The position numbers and the translations under genes are program-made. Under the pieces are notes generated by a model. The model ran no database searches and was not told the origin of the DNA. It saw only the letters and a list, made by a program, of their open reading frames with translations. A stretch of DNA of 64,000 nucleotides, from assembly GCA_003255065.1 (NCBI GenBank), contig QAOA01001143.1, forward strand, positions 146,358 to 210,357, read 5' to 3'. The stretch comes from Cercis canadensis (lineage: Eukaryota; Streptophyta; Magnoliopsida; Fabales; Fabaceae). This document shows, one piece after another, positions 12,201 to 26,205 of this stretch (the first letter of the stretch is position 1; the number at the start of each line of letters is the position of its first letter).

Positions 12201-15200
12201 GCAAGCATCTATCATCAAGACGTAATTTTCATATTTTACTGAATACAAAATATAATTTATCTCATTCTCTCAAAAAAACTTGAAAACCGTTGACTTGAGG
12301 TTGTCAACTACACATGTCATTCACACATTGGCTGTTCTCATGTGGTATGGCATACCACATTCGTACCAAAGGTATCTAAGAAACCTCCATATAATTATCA
12401 TGTCTCTCCACTAATAACTTGTCCAAGTGAACTGCTGTTCTACAAGACTACTATTATCTCCATGGATTTTTTTCTTTTATAATAATAATAAAAAAATGGA
12501 TTAATATGATTTTGGGGGCATAAACCCACCATTAAAACTCCAAGTAAATTTTCAAACCAGCAATTCCAGGGCCAAAGAATCCTCACTCCCTTCCTCTCCC
12601 ATCTCCAACAAAGGAAAAAGGGCTTACTGAATGATTTTAGCTATTTCGAAATTAATAACATCTGTGGCTGGGATATGAACCCTCTCCTCCTGCCCCTTTC
12701 AAGTTACAGGAACAACACACACCCTTTTTTAAATTTCCCTACTACTTCAGTATCTTATCCGCATGTATGACCACAATATACNTCACTCCCTTCCTCTCCC
12801 ATCTCCAACAAAGGAAAAAAGGGCTTACTGAATGATTTTAGCTATTTCGAAATTAATAACATCTGTGGCTGGGATATGAACCCTCTCCTCCTGCCCCTTT
12901 CAAGTTACAGGAACAACACACACCCTTTTTTAAATTTCCCTACTACTTCAGTATCTTATCCGCATGTATGACCACAATATACAGTTATATTCAGAAACAC
13001 CTATTATTATGATATACATATGCCACTAAAATAAACAGGATTTCAGCATCATTTTAGCCATTTCAAAAGGCCAATATGAATGGTGCGCCGCACAACAGAA
13101 GCAACCCTAAAATTAAAAGTTCCATGTAAATGTGAATTTACAAAATTAAGTGCACCCCCAAATTTAAGGGATGTATACAATGATAAAAGCCATATTCAAA
13201 ATTTAAACAAGCACAATGCAGGTTAGAATAACAACTGAGAAAAGAGAGAAACAAAAGAGAGCCAGGTTCTGGCTCACACCCTTTCCCTATACAAGAAAAT
13301 ATTTCCTACTATAAAAATCGGGAAAGAATCATTTTTCAATTACATTGTCTGTTCCACACTAGCGACATTATACTACAACCTAAGATTCCAACCATAACAT
13401 AAAATTCAGATCAGAAACTATGATCACTAACTTAATAAGTAAAATGGAAAGGCTCTTAGTCAAAAGTACTCATCAAGACACAATAGCAGGTAAAATGTCA
13501 ATTTCTAGTCATCAGCAAACCAACTAAAACAGCCCAACCACAAAGCTTACCAGGTTCTGTAGAAAGAGCTATTCGATCCTTTAAGATCGTAAGTTCAGGT
13601 GACAATTCATCAGTACCCAAAAGTTTTAAATACTCCAGTGCTGTAGTCAGCATCCCTTGACTAGCCAAAATTTCAGCATACTTCTCAACAAGCTTGCACA
13701 GAGAAGCACTAAACTGCTTCTGCCCAGTTGCTAAGGCAAGAACAATTGTCTTTTCCATCAAATCCTAACAATATTAAATTTTGTCAAATTTCCCATTGCA
13801 ATATCTATAATCAATAAATAATGTATACCAAGTTTAGTTACAAGAGTATCACTCTTACTTGAAGAAGGTCAACATAAGATTTTCCTTCATGTTCAGTCCG
13901 TAGAGTCCTTGACCAAATTTCAACTGTTTTATCAATATTTCCAGCACATATATAACAAAGAGTTGCAGCTAATGTGTTCCCAGCAGCCATGAGTTTTGAA
14001 GCAAGTGTGTCACAAAGCATCGTCCATTCATCTCTTTGTGCAAACTGTCATCATAATAACAAGAATGACATTAGTGTATGTAACAGATACAATCACTCCA
14101 TTGACAACTTTTTGCTGTACACAACTTATTATTTGAACTAATGGCTTCCAGTTTGATAATTTTAGCCAACAGCCTGATGCTACACAAAAAGAAGAGATAT
14201 CAAGGGTGGACTCATCTTGGATCAGGAAATTAGATTCCAACACCGAATTATAACCGTTAGCAGAAACATTACCTAGACAATATAGCTAAAAGCTGTAAAT
14301 AAAAGCAGAATCCATGCTGACTTTCCAAATGCAGTTATTGAAGAAATGATTGTAAAATAGAAGAAAGAACTGACACTGTTAAAAGAAACCTACGACTTCA
14401 TAAAGGAGAGACACAGCAAGCCTGAGATGCCAGCAAAAATTTCATCAAGTAGTTTACATTCTTTTTTGATCCATTTAAGAATAATATATCTAAAATTGGT
14501 ACAGTAAAATGCAATCAGTACTTCAAAATAAAAAGTATTTTAGATTAGAACCAAACAGACTTACACTACAAAGAAGAGCAAGAGTTTCTTTCCAAAATTT
14601 AAGAGGCCTGGTGTTCACAAGGCTCAAGAGATCATTGTTCACCATTGCTGAGACAATCTGAAAGTTGAAACGAACCACAAAGGAAACAATCTTAAAAACT
14701 GGATATTTTGGGATTAAAGGATAGAACAGATGTCAGATATTAACATTTCATAGAATGTATGATGTAAGTAATTATCAGCTACCTTTAAGTACGGTGAACA
14801 GCTTATCTTAAGGTATTGATCCCGTGTACTTTCCCACAAAGAAGCACTACCAACATGAGCAATAACTAAAGCATCAGCCCACTTATTTGCAGATATGCAT
14901 TGTCCAACTGCCCCCTTGTAGTCCCCAAGAACTAAAGCACGTTGAACACTGTCATCAAATGAAGGATCACCGCTCTCGTCTATTTCCAGCTCTTCAGGGA
15001 CTTTCTCTGATCCGTTGGCATTATCAGCAACGACAAATTTATCACCAGAAGTAGATAAGGGCGTATCAGCTTTGGGACTAGGAAGATTGTTAAAGAAATC
15101 CTCTCCATTATCAGTTGGTAATGCAGTGGATTCATTAGTAGCCGCAAGTCCTACTTTATCAACAGTTGTGTCCTCTAGTCCAAGAGCATCCACTTCTTGG

Positions 15201-18200
15201 GTAAGATCATCTTGAACAGTTTCTTTTGCTTCACTAGGCACAAAGAAACCAAGGTGTGTGAGTAGTTTGGTGCGTGCACTCCCATCATCTTCAAACATAA
15301 CCTTCAAGAAGCCCCATGTTTCCCTGTCCTCCTCAGATCTGTCACAACAATAAAAGTAATCAACAGATGCAAGGGTCTAAGATTAAACTAGACATCAAAG
15401 GCAAACAAAATCATGAGATGAAGTTGCTTTTCATGACAAGAACATACTCTGATTCCTGAGATTTTTTATCACATAAAACCCTCAATGAAGTCCTCTCTCC
15501 ATTTTGTATTGCAGTTTCAAACTCGGATGAACGACTCACTAAACTGTCTTCAGTGACCAAGTTATGCACATAAACCTGGAAAATTACAAATCGGATAACA
15601 TGAAATGAAAGTCTATAAACTTAGTAGAACATAAGGACATTACAGTAATAAAATTCTACCTCTGAAGCCCCAGCTGCAGCACCAGCAGCAGATGACTTTG
15701 AATGAAATGATACAAGCTTCCCTCCAAAGCCAAAAGACACACCAGCAGGACGTTTATACCATTTTGGAGCTCTTAGAGGCACTGCACAGAAAGACATATT
15801 ACAATAAGAGATCCCAAAAGAATATCTGACACCAAACTATGCTAAATGAACTGAAAGACATGTATGGCCAGCCTAACCCTTCCCATCCCCAGAAAACACA
15901 CACAAAATGCTTATAAAGGAAGTTGCAAAGATCAAGAGTTTGACCATGTTAAACATCAATAACCACATGTGAAAATTTACAGATGACTATTACTAGCCTA
16001 TTTCATAAAAATGCGAAGTTAGAAACAGATGTGTCACCTGCACCAAAATCATTTTCCCCAACACCATATCGACTGCAACCCTGCAAACAAAATTTTGTAT
16101 TAATAAAATGGCTACTGAAGAGATCCCAATGAACAGAATCTGCAAAAAAAAATAAAGATCACACCTACAATACAACAAGTTAGAAATAAGGACCACTGAG
16201 CTTAGTTAATTTCTTTTTTCTGTATGTATCTGTGTGTGCAAAATATATAATTGTCTCACAATTTCTTATCCATTTTGAGCTTCTCTACAAACTCCAAATG
16301 AATAAGACAGCCCAAAGTTCATACAAACAGTTGTAAATAAGCCCAATTAGGCTGTGTTAATATCTGAAAATAGTACTTTTAGTGAGCATTAAGCTTGTTA
16401 AAATTAAAATCCACTTTACACTTTATAGTCAATGGTCTTACTTGCTTACACACAATTCCAATACTGCTAGTACAAGATTACAATTTTAGTACTCAATATA
16501 TGATTTTGATGATTAATTTCATGTTTTTGACTTTCTAACATATGCTTTATTAAAGAATTGAAATAATGAACAATAAGATGGAGAAGAAAATGAAGAAAGA
16601 CATAGGACTCTAGTAAAATTAACTTTTAAAACGCAATTTAACTGTGACAAAAAGGAAAAAAATCATTTCAATCCATACATGCATGCATTATAAGAAACAG
16701 ATTTAGCACAAGCAAAATAAGTAATGTCTACTAAATTTGTTATTAATGATAACTGAGCACCTAAACTGTGGACATGACTTATCTTAGTTATTCATTTTCA
16801 ACGTTACATCATCATGTCTCTAGTTATTTATTTTCCATGTTATTATTAATGATAACAAAACATGCAATTTAGCACTTGCAAAACAAAATGTCATGAAAAC
16901 TCTGCAAACCTAATCTACAAAGACCACTAAAAGCACAAGCATGTACCTCAACATTGTATATGCCAATTTTTCCATCAAATGAAGAAGCTGATATGACTCC
17001 AGGTATCTTAGTATACCAGTGCACATCAAAGTTCCAGTTGGTCCCAGCTGGCAATTCACAGACAATCTGTGCCCAAATAATAAAATAAAACAAATTTAGA
17101 ACCGCACTATTGAAAAAAGTTCCATAAATCAAATTCAACTCGGGAAAATTGTAAAATTTGTCCAGTAAAAATTAAATGAAAAAAGCAAGGCCAAACAATA
17201 CCTCTCCAGAAATTGTGTCCCAGCATATAGTTCGACTGTCTTTGCCACAGGTAAGTAAATAAGAGCTATCAATAGGACACCATGACATTGCAATTACACC
17301 TGATGTTGGAGATTCAGGCAACATAAGCTCATCAGGTAAACTTAACAGAGCATAGCTTCAAAGTTAAAGCTAAAATAGCTATAAAATTTAGACCAGGTCA
17401 CATCCTATAAAGCATACAAGATATAAGACATGCTACAATCAAATAATTAATTTTCAACTGGAAAATTACATAATCTCATATCAATATCTTATACATGTTC
17501 AGAAATCAATAGCCAGAAAGCACAGTGAGTGAGAGTAAATCATAGATAACCCCTAATAATAGGATCACTAGACAACATAAAATGCCTAGAACCAAAAGAC
17601 CCAATCACAGTCAACTTACCAGCAACAATTCTTAGAGTCATGAAGAAGGGATAACATTAGGTTTGACACTTAAGTTGGAGTTAACATTTAACCATACCAC
17701 AGTTTTGGGTCAAATTGTCCAGATAGACAGCTGGCCAGGGGGGCAGTCAAACTGTCTAGTTAGAGGCAGAAGAAAAACTAACAGATTAACAAAGGTGAGG
17801 GCTAAGCTAATCTAATCTGCCCCCCTTCTTTTGATATTTAATACACGCAAACATCATTTTATGCATAAATAAGTTAAAAAGAGGATCTACTAATAGTTGT
17901 ACATTAGAAAAATCAACAGAAAATTTTTTCAACCATGAAATGGTACAGATCCATAACATTTCCTTCCCCACAGAAAACACCCTCAAGCTTCGTTTTGTAG
18001 TCTTGAATACACTGAAGGTAAGCTTATTGTAGTGGGGGCCAACCAAAGGGGAAAACTGCCACCACAACACAAAATAACTCAAGTAGATGAAAAGGTTACA
18101 ACTCAGCTGAATAAATTGGAAATCATCCTATGAAATATTCCATGTGCTAGTTCTAGTTAAATTCAACAGCTTACTATAGAGAGGGCAATATGACCCTGGT

Positions 18201-21007
18201 TACCCAAGTTTTCAAATATATAAGTATGTTTCAAAATTAAGCAGCTTCCAACTTAACCAAAAGCATTGCTGTTGAATCAATATCTCCTAAAAGACAAGTT
18301 TAAGTGTGATGTACTCCACTGAAGACACGAGATGCATTTTTTAAAACATTAAGGTGCCAATAGTTTAAAAATTACATTGAGAGGAGCAGTAAAATCATCA
18401 ACAAACATTAATTATTAAACGCTGCCAGTTGAAAGGCTTGCAACTTTTGTTCATTTGTTTCCCTCTTGGTTCTTTAGGGGCAAAATTAAGAAAAATGTAA
18501 AAAGAATAAGGGGGTAGCAATGACAGCCAGGCAGGCAGAGAGGCAGAGAGAATAAATTAAAGCCAATGAAGATTTCTCATATTGGTATCATTACCTCTAC
18601 TGTGTCCAACAAACTCCTTTATTGGTGTCATTATATTCCTCATATCCCAGAGCTGCATTAACATGTCCAAAAGGTCAATACAAACTATCCCAAAAGTAAA
18701 CAAGGATGATTCATCTGCAAAGTCTATACCCTCAGAGAAGGAGAACCATCTTCATCTGATGCAACAACAAGCTGAGTGGCAACATCAGGATTCCACTGCA
18801 AAACTGAGCACCGTCTTCTAACTGAATCTGAAAAGCTGTCAGTTCATATACACATTACCATGAATATTTTCCACAATACAATACCAGACTGCTTCAAAAA
18901 CACAAGCAATAAATGGCCAATCAAATTTAGGAAAGGAAGTTACCTTATCACCGGTTTTTGCTTCTTTAGATCCCAGACCACTGAAAAAAATTTATAAAAA
19001 GGAAAAAAAAAAAAATAAGTATTCTAAACAATACAAGGTTGAGAACAGAATAAAGAAGTTTGATATAATCTTTCCTCACCGGTGGTCCCATTATATGAAG
19101 TCGATGCTAATATGTGTTGAACTTTGCTATTCCAAGATAAGAATGAAATTTCCCCCTGGGAAGCAGAGCCACTACCCTGCACAATGATTTTATACAACAA
19201 TTTACACATACTGGAAAATTATTTAAAATGATAAAGACAGGGTATATAGAGATAATAAACTGATTATCAATTTGAAACGGGGGGAGGGGATTACACACAC
19301 ACACACACAAAACACCCTTAAAGGAAGGACATTTGACCTTGAGAGGTGGAAAATGACTAGGCTCTGAAGGATTTGCCAAATCCCATATGCAAATTTCGCC
19401 ATCCTCAGCCCCAGATGCAAGAAGATTTGGTGCAATAGCATTAAATTCAAGACCACGAACCTGAAATAAAGAAGTCAAAGGTAAGATTGAACATGTCAAG
19501 CAAACAATGCATTTTTTAGAGAAGCAATCACAAACTGCAGGCTGGCTCATAAAAGCAAACAAAAACTTACAGGTCCCTTATGCCTTGCAAGATGTCCAAC
19601 AAGAGCACTTTCATTTGCCTCCGAACTGTGAAAAATCATTATGAAAATAAACCCACTAGAATGATAAAGGTGGCCTCACAATAGAAGTGCCAAATGATCA
19701 AACCACATAACCCAAATTCTTATAACTACTAAATATTATCAATACTTTAAACCAAATCAAAGAAAAACTCCAACCTAGCATTCCATTTAATTCCCCAAAG
19801 GCAATCATTGTCTTGCTCTATTTCATGACAACCACACTACAGCATTATAATTTCCAAGGAAATCGATTTTGATAGATAGAAGTTAAATTGCCAGTATAAA
19901 ATCATCTTTCACTAGCATCAACAGACAACCATGCATCTAATTGCTGAAAGAGTTCCCTCGTTTCATCTTTTTATAATCCTTGAAAGAATGCATAGCATTC
20001 AATTCATAACAAAATAAAATTTAAAGAATGATACAAACAAGGGTTAAAGACTCTAAAATTTAGTCATTTTACAATATATTTATCAGAAAACCTGCATCTC
20101 CTTTTCTTGTTTGTTTTTCTAATTTAAAAAGACCACTAATTCGCTGTGGGAATGAAGAATTGTTAACATAAACGTTTGCACAGCCCTTCAAAACAAACAA
20201 TGAACCAAGACAAACGTACTAGAGAGATTCACCCAAAAAAGAATTGAAAAGTATGCAACTAGTTACAATGTCATCTTAACCAAAATTCCTATTCTAACTC
20301 AAAACATCATAACATTAAGCAACTAAATGGAAGTCTTCAATGCAGTATATAAAAACAACATAAATATACATGAGAAATGGAAAAATTCAACTTGAATTCG
20401 AAAAAGTATAAAAGTCCTCATTCAATAAATCTTTCTCCAACCCCAATTCCCGAATTACTGAATAGCACTCATTCTCCAGTCCGGTGTATCCAAAAACGTG
20501 TTGGTGATCAGTTCACAATCCTTGAAAACCATTCAGCACCTCCCATCACACATTGACCAATAAAGTTCTAAATTTCTATTAGTTGAACCACATTTCCAGC
20601 ATGTCTCCATTAATAAACACCCAAATCACCCCAAACATATCCAATTCCAAAGATCAAAATTCAACAATCTACAACAGAAAACCCAATTACCGGATCAGAC
20701 TGAGAGGATTCCAGATGTCAATGTTCCCATCAACAAGTCCACCAGCGACGAGCCCGAGAGAGAAACCTTCAGAGGCAGAAGTGTTCTTGGCCCAAGACAA
20801 CCGATTGAACCTCTCAGAGCTCGGGCACTCACCAACCAACGGCACTTCCTGATCGTCAGACTGGAAATCAAGCTTGAATATTTCGAGATTGGCCGAGGAG
20901 CTGAAAGACAGATCAACCGCGCCCGCCATAGTTCCGGCCGCCATGTACGGTGCGTCCGGCGCCAGCGCCACCGACGCCGATCGATTTACCCCTTTTATGC
21001 ACGCCAT
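9253..21007 (-). CDS. SEC31: COPII outer-coat protein SEC31 (complete, 22 coding exons)
   Basis: SEC31 pairs with SEC13 to form the outer cage of COPII vesicles that bud from the ER, and stimulates the SAR1 GTPase cycle. Exons (minus): 21007-20691, 19625-19571, 19460-19338, 19176-19080, 18980-18944, 18835-18730, 18652-18595, 17299-17202, 17066-16947, 16080-16038, 15781-15660, 15575-15448, 15338-14783, 14657-14565, 14044-13859, 13764-13551, 11911-11814, 11720-11541, 10844-10719, 10632-10362, 9673-9435, 9348-9253. They sum to 3363 nt, encoding 1120 aa, close to the plant family length. The start is [22 protein letters not shown]40 propeller blades fill about residues 1-340 ([38 protein letters not shown]). 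An acidic stretch and alpha-solenoid follow to about 800, then a Pro/Gln-rich linker (about 785-1010), then a helical C-terminal domain ending in [13 protein letters not shown]. The longest intron (11912-13550) carries a MITE and an assembly duplication. It resembles the Arabidopsis SEC31B type. Confidence 0.96.
11926..11951. repeat. (AAAT)n microsatellite
   Basis: AAATA-type tetranucleotide run in the large SEC31 intron, next to the 11911 acceptor. Simple sequence repeat. Confidence 0.85.
12160..12380. mobile_element. MITE with about 27-bp terminal inverted repeats in SEC31 intron
   Basis: Left end GGTACCACATGAGTATGCCA (about 12169) and the reverse complement of the right end, GGTACGAATGTGGTATGCCA (about 12371), are imperfect inverted copies about 200 bp apart, both continuing into TACCACA. 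The interior is AT-rich with no reading frame. A clear target-site duplication was not resolved, so the superfamily is open. Confidence 0.6.
12583..12982. repeat. Near-perfect 200-bp tandem duplication split by one N
   Basis: 12583-12781 and 12783-12982 differ by about one inserted A and are separated by a single N at 12782, inside the SEC31 intron 11912-13550. Best read as an unmerged contig overlap. Confidence 0.85.
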
Positions 21008-21200
21008 TTGATTTGAAGAAACCTAATTATGCCGAATCCACCAGATTGAAAAAAACGTGAATTCAGAAGGATAATGGATCTAAGAATTGCGAATTTTGGA
21101 ATATGAATTTCCGAAAGTTTCGATCTGATCTGAAATGTGTGCGAGAGTGAAGAATCACTCTCTCTCTCTTCTTCGCTCTTTTCCTCTCTTCGTTTCTGTA
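21008..21200 (-). promoter_or_regulatory. SEC31: SEC31 5' leader and proximal promoter
   Basis: Directly upstream of the SEC31 ATG (minus strand) is a pyrimidine/purine-biased leader, with a TCTCTC tract around 21150-21190 on the plus strand (GAGA on the sense strand). Such GA tracts are common in plant leaders. No TATA box was assigned with confidence. Confidence 0.4.
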
Positions 21201-22338
21201 ATGTGAGTAATCTATCTTTGCGTTAACGAGGGTTATGTTAGCGGGATCGAGCTCATTGTTCTCAGTTTATAGCTACAACAAGAGTTTGCGACAGTTTGGG
21301 GTCATATGAGGAATGCAAGGGTAATTTTGTCTTCTTCGTACAAATTTTAAAGGAGGGTAGTGAAGAGATGCACAAGTAGTTGACGCAGGGGATTGTGGCA
21401 CTGAAGGGTGACTACATGAATTGTCACATGGACGAATTAGAGATCGACATGTATTATGTTATTTTCAGTGTGATTAACGGAAATCACTCTTCCTCGTTAC
21501 GCTAGACTCGAGCACCATTTTTTTTTTCACAATTAGACGAGAGAGTTAGATTATGTACCAAGTAGTATTAAAGTCGTTTTTAAGACTTAATAAGTTTCAT
21601 AAATTTAAAGTCGTAGTTAAAGTATAAAGTTAGAGATATAAAGAAAATGAGAATTTCAATTTAAAACTTTAATATTTTTGGAATGTTCTTAAATTAATTG
21701 TATTTTGTGTGTGACTCAAGCATGATTAGTAAAGGAAAAAAGAGCTTATTGAATAAAGGAAAAACATGCTAGAAAAATCAAGGAAAAACTCCTCAGCAAA
21801 GATAATGGAATCCTTTTTTTTATTATTATTCTTAAATCTACCTTCATCAACCACACCATTCTTTAACCTTTTCTATACTAATTGGATTAATAATTTAATA
21901 TGACTTAGTTTAGTAGATTAAAAATGATATTTCAATGTATTATTAGTTAGTTTTATATATATCAATATTCTGTATCCTAAGGTTAACAAAATTTTAAACT
22001 TTTTCTAGTGTAAAGTTAGCAAATTTTATAATGTTATATGCCAAGTAATTACATTTTTTGGTACTAATATAGAATAATTGCATCTCTACAAAGATAATTG
22101 AACATTAATTAAATACTCTATCATTGAAGTTTTTAATTTAATTATCATTAAGAATAGTGGATTAAGATTGTTGAGAGATGATAGATCACTTCTTGTTAAA
22201 AATATCATATTTGAGCCAATAACTTGTGAATTTAATGGCATTTCGTTTAGTCCTTTAATCTTAAGAACTAAAGTATTTGATATAAAGGTTTCTGTTTCCA
22301 TTGTATTATCTCTTCTTTCTTTCATAGTATATTGTACT

Positions 22339-22797
22339 CTTAAGGTTTGTTTAGGAGTTAAAATTGAAGGGAAATGAGAGGAAATGAAATGAGTAAATGT
22401 GTTTATCCCCTTGTTTAGGAGTTCAAAATTAAAAAAGGAAAAGAAACCAAGGGATAATCTCAAACTCTTGTATTCCTTTTTTGTCTCACTTTTGTGTTCT
22501 CCCAATTTGGGAGGTTTGGAGAAAAAAAATAGTAATTTACTATTATACCTCTATTTATTTTTTCAAATTCTTTTTCTAAAACTACTTAGATAATATTAAA
22601 TTTTATATTAAATATATTTACTTTATAAATAAATGATAAATTTGTAAAATTATAAATTTTTATTTCTTTCCTTTCCTTTCATCTCTTTTTGCTCATTTTA
22701 ATCATCCAAATAAATGAGAAGAAAACTCCTCAATTTCCCTTCCCTTCCTTTCCCTCTCTTTCCTCTCCTCACTTTAAACTCCCAAACAAAGCCTTAG
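22339..22797. mobile_element. Degenerate TIR element (MITE, possibly PIF/Harbinger or hAT)
   Basis: The left end AAGGTTTGTTTAGGAGTTAA matches the inverted right end AAGGCTTTGTTTGGGAGTTT. Both flanks show TTA next to the ends, as in PIF/Harbinger 3-bp duplications, but the ends have drifted. Purine-rich (GGAAATGAGAGG) and pyrimidine-rich (TTTCCTCTCC) subterminal blocks are also inverted copies. There is a second internal TTGTTTAGGAGTTCAAAATT copy at about 22411. No transposase is present. Confidence 0.55.
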
Positions 22798-23152
22798 GTA
22801 CCAAAAAAAAAGTCATGTTTATATCAAAAGTTAAACATGAATTATAAGGATAATTGTAGGCTTAACTCAATTTGCTTAAAGATTTTCACTACCAAAAACT
22901 AATTTGTTTAAAAAATTTCACCAAGTAAAACTGAATTTGTTTTAAAATTCCACTACTAAAACTATGAAAAATAAGAAACATAGTTCTAAAGCACATAATC
23001 AACAAAATAAATGCAAATTTTTTCAATTTTTTTTAAAGTAATCTGATAACATATTTATAGTGTTTTTATTGTTAGTTAGTGGTATTGTTCACAACTCCAA
23101 CATAGGGAATCCAAACTCTCTAAAAATTAGTGTATGGAGAAGAAAATTTTAA

Positions 23153-23700
23153 GGCTTAATTACAATTTTGGTCCTCTTATTTTAACAATTTGAATTTTTT
23201 TGTCTCCCTTATTTAAAAATGAACTATTGAGTCTCTCTATATTCATAAAATGTACAATTTTGGTCCTTTTGTCTCTAAGTCAAAATTCTTAGGTTTATTT
23301 CAAAGTGTAAAATTTTCTGATTCATAATTCCACTGTTCAGATTGAAGAGTTACGTCTTGTGAGCTTCCCCACTAAATTTCAGCTCAATCTAACAGTAAGA
23401 CTCAGCCTTAAATATCAAAATATAAGTTTTTATCTAACCGAAGATCTAGACTCATTTATCGTTAGATCGAGCTGAAATTTAGTGGAGATGTTTACAAGAC
23501 GTAGCTCTTCAATCTGAATGGTGTAATTATGAATCAGAGAACTTTACACCTTAAAATAAACCTAAAATTTTTGACTTAAAGATAAAATGATCAAAATTGT
23601 ATATTTTATGAATATAGAGGGACTCAATAGTTCATTTTTAAAATGAGAGACCAAAAAGTTTAAGTTGTTAAAATAAGAGGACCAAAATTGCAATTAAGCT
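23153..23700. mobile_element. Mutator-like (MULE) MITE with long TIRs and 9-bp TSD
   Basis: The left end GGCTTAATTACAATTTTGGT and the inverted right end AGCTTAATTGCAATTTTGGT begin arms of roughly 250 bp that fold back on each other across nearly the whole 548-bp element. Matching internal blocks include GGTTTATTT and its inverse, and TCTTCAATCTGAA and its inverse. The 9-bp sequence AAATTTTAA lies immediately outside both ends (23144-23152 and 23701-23709), which is the Mutator-superfamily target-site size. The interior has no transposase, so it is non-autonomous. Confidence 0.85.
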
Positions 23701-24554
23701 AAATTTTAATAATTCTCTGTTAACTATTCCTTTATTTATTATCAAAATTTTAATCAGTTTTGGATTATAGATTCACAGCAACCATTCAATTGATTGTGCT
23801 GGACCTGCTGGTGGAAATCGCAGCTCCATTAAAGGATAGAAAACACAACGGACTTTGTAGATAATTTTAGGGAGCTAAATTTGTGGCATTTAGTATTTGT
23901 CATAACTTTAAGATAGTACAATTAATCAATGATTTAAAAAAAAAAAAAACAATGGTCAATGATAGAATTCCATAATCCAACTCTTTCTTTCCTCCTTCCT
24001 TCTCTTTTTGTCCATATTATATAAAAATCAATCCCATCATGTCTATTGTCAAAAAGGAGAAAATTTCATCATGTCCTCAGTCCTGTCTCGTGATGGCTAA
24101 ATTAATAGTAAGTCTCATATTAGTATCTATAATTTATTTAAATTTTAATTAATTAATTAATCTTCTATACCAATTGTTATTTTTTTCCCTCCAAATATTT
24201 TTGATAAACATAAACATAAAAGAAAATTTTAAGTATAACTTAAGCGTCGGAGAAAGCTCTAGAACACCATTATTCTATATGTCTTGTTTTTGGTAGAAAT
24301 CATGTATGCATGTCTTGTTTAGGGAACTGATCGGGGATCCTAAAAAATGGACGAGCAAGCAACATCAACAATTTAGATAGCTTATAAATCATATTATTTT
24401 TCCCAATTGACAAATTTATGAGACTTTTGGTGCCCCTTACAAAGCAATTGAAGTGTTTAATTAGTTGTTAAGACAAAGGATGGACATAAATTTTTTTGGC
24501 ATATCATACCTAAGTGCTTTTATTTTTTGGTGTTATTGATAAATTGAATTTGAA

Positions 24555-24640
24555 GAGACCTGCAAAGAAAGGAGAAAACCGTTAAGGGAAGCCCGAATTG
24601 ATGTTCCGGCACTTCTTCTTACGCTCAAGTTAGTAGAACC
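24555..24640. mobile_element. LTR-retrotransposon scrap
   Basis: The stretch AAGGGAAGCCCGAATTGATG...GTTCCGGCAC...ACGCTCAAGTTAGTAGAA resembles the CCGGCGCTCC...GACGCTCAAGT motif often seen in plant gypsy-type LTRs. A related motif in inverse orientation lies near 35290. There are no coding domains or PBS. Weak call from motif memory. Confidence 0.3.
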
Positions 24641-25097
24641 GATTGAAAATGAGATAAGAGTGAATATAAAAAAATACCTAAAAAATAACTTATTAAGTAA
24701 TATAAAAAAAATATCTATTTTAGTCTTGAGGGCAATATAGTCATTTGCATAGCCAACCAAAGGTAACAGCAACACTATCAGCTAAAAGGATAAGCTGCTG
24801 AAACTTCTGTGAAGAACACATAGGGGAAAAGTTGTAACATCCTTTTCATCAAAGCAAGAGGACTTAATTTTCTTCAGCACAAGAAAGTCTCACTGCATAA
24901 TCTTAGGGGTCCAACCCCATAAATCCCCATAGAAATTCGTTACTTCTGAGCCAAAGAGACAATTAAATGGTGGATGTGACTAGCAAGTTGTTCGTATTCA
25001 AACTTGGAATCGTAACTTACCGAAAGAAAAAACCAAAGATAAATTTAATTTAACCCTTTAAACCCATGCAATTAATCCCAATTTAGAAGCTTCACTA

Positions 25098-26166
25098 TTA
25101 TTTGCCATGCCCATTTTGATTTGTCTCCACTGGTGGGTTATGGCGATCAAAGGGAAGCTTTATCTTGCCAAGTGAGCCAGCAGGAACAAGCTTAAGATTC
25201 TCACAATTGCATATCTCCACCATGTACCCATCTGGGTCGTTGAAGAAAATCTGGTCGATTTTGGTTTTGTGATCTTCTTCTTCCATTGTTCTCTTCATGT
25301 ACTTCACATTCATCTCCTTCAATTTTTGCTCCATTGCTTCCATGTCTTCACACTATAATAATCCAACAACAGCATATTATAAAGGAACAGCCATATATGC
25401 GCCGAGTGCTTGATATATATATAAGATAAAGTGAAGATTCAATCATCAGCAAAATTTTCTATTATCATTGTGCCACCCCCTGTATTTTATTTTTATTGAT
25501 TTTGAGAAAGATCATAGGTAATAAAATGAAATGCTAATTTTTTTTGCTGAGTTAAATATTTTTTTCGTTTCTAAGCTATTTTTTAAATATTACTTTAATC
25601 CTCAAATAATTATTATGTCTATCAAATCAGTTATTTAAGTGATCATTTTTTGTACTACAAATGACTAATTTGTGCAAATTCATTTAAGATTCTTCACTTA
25701 ACAATATCCTTTTTGCTAAAATTCAAATGTTCTAAGAAGAATCCGTGGCACTCCCAAAAAGAAAATAATTAATAAATTGATAAAATGAAGGCCTTAAAAC
25801 ATTTTAACACATTTAGTTTAGTGATGTGAAAACATAACACCATATCACTTCTACCCTCCAAAATCAAAATCTAACATGAGCATATTGAAAACTAGTAAGA
25901 TTTAACTTTCTAGTCTGCACACTAAACTTCACTCAAAACTTATGGTGAAACTTATATTCACTACTATTTGCTAACCAACCATAGTTAGTTGATAAGACCT
26001 AATGAGATAACAACATATTAATTCTCTTATGGAACATAAACTCTAATAAATAACAAATATTAAATGATAATTGCAGGATTTTACCAATCCCCAATAACCC
26101 ATTGATTCACTATACAAGTACAACATATTGAAAATCTATTAGGGTATCATACTTCAAAGACATGGC

Positions 26167-26205
<39 letters not shown>

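Larger units (their letters stand above)
21200..25097. other. Intergenic spacer between SEC31 promoter and VOC gene 3' end
   Basis: Gene-poor, AT-rich spacer of almost 4 kb. It holds a TIR element at 22339-22797, a Mutator-type MITE at 23153-23700 and an LTR-like scrap near 24555-24640. Short open frames here are low complexity or lie inside those repeats. Confidence 0.6.

Noticed and set aside
18582-18997. Plus-strand open frames across SEC31 exons
   Set aside because: Antisense shadows of WD40 exons with no family resemblance.
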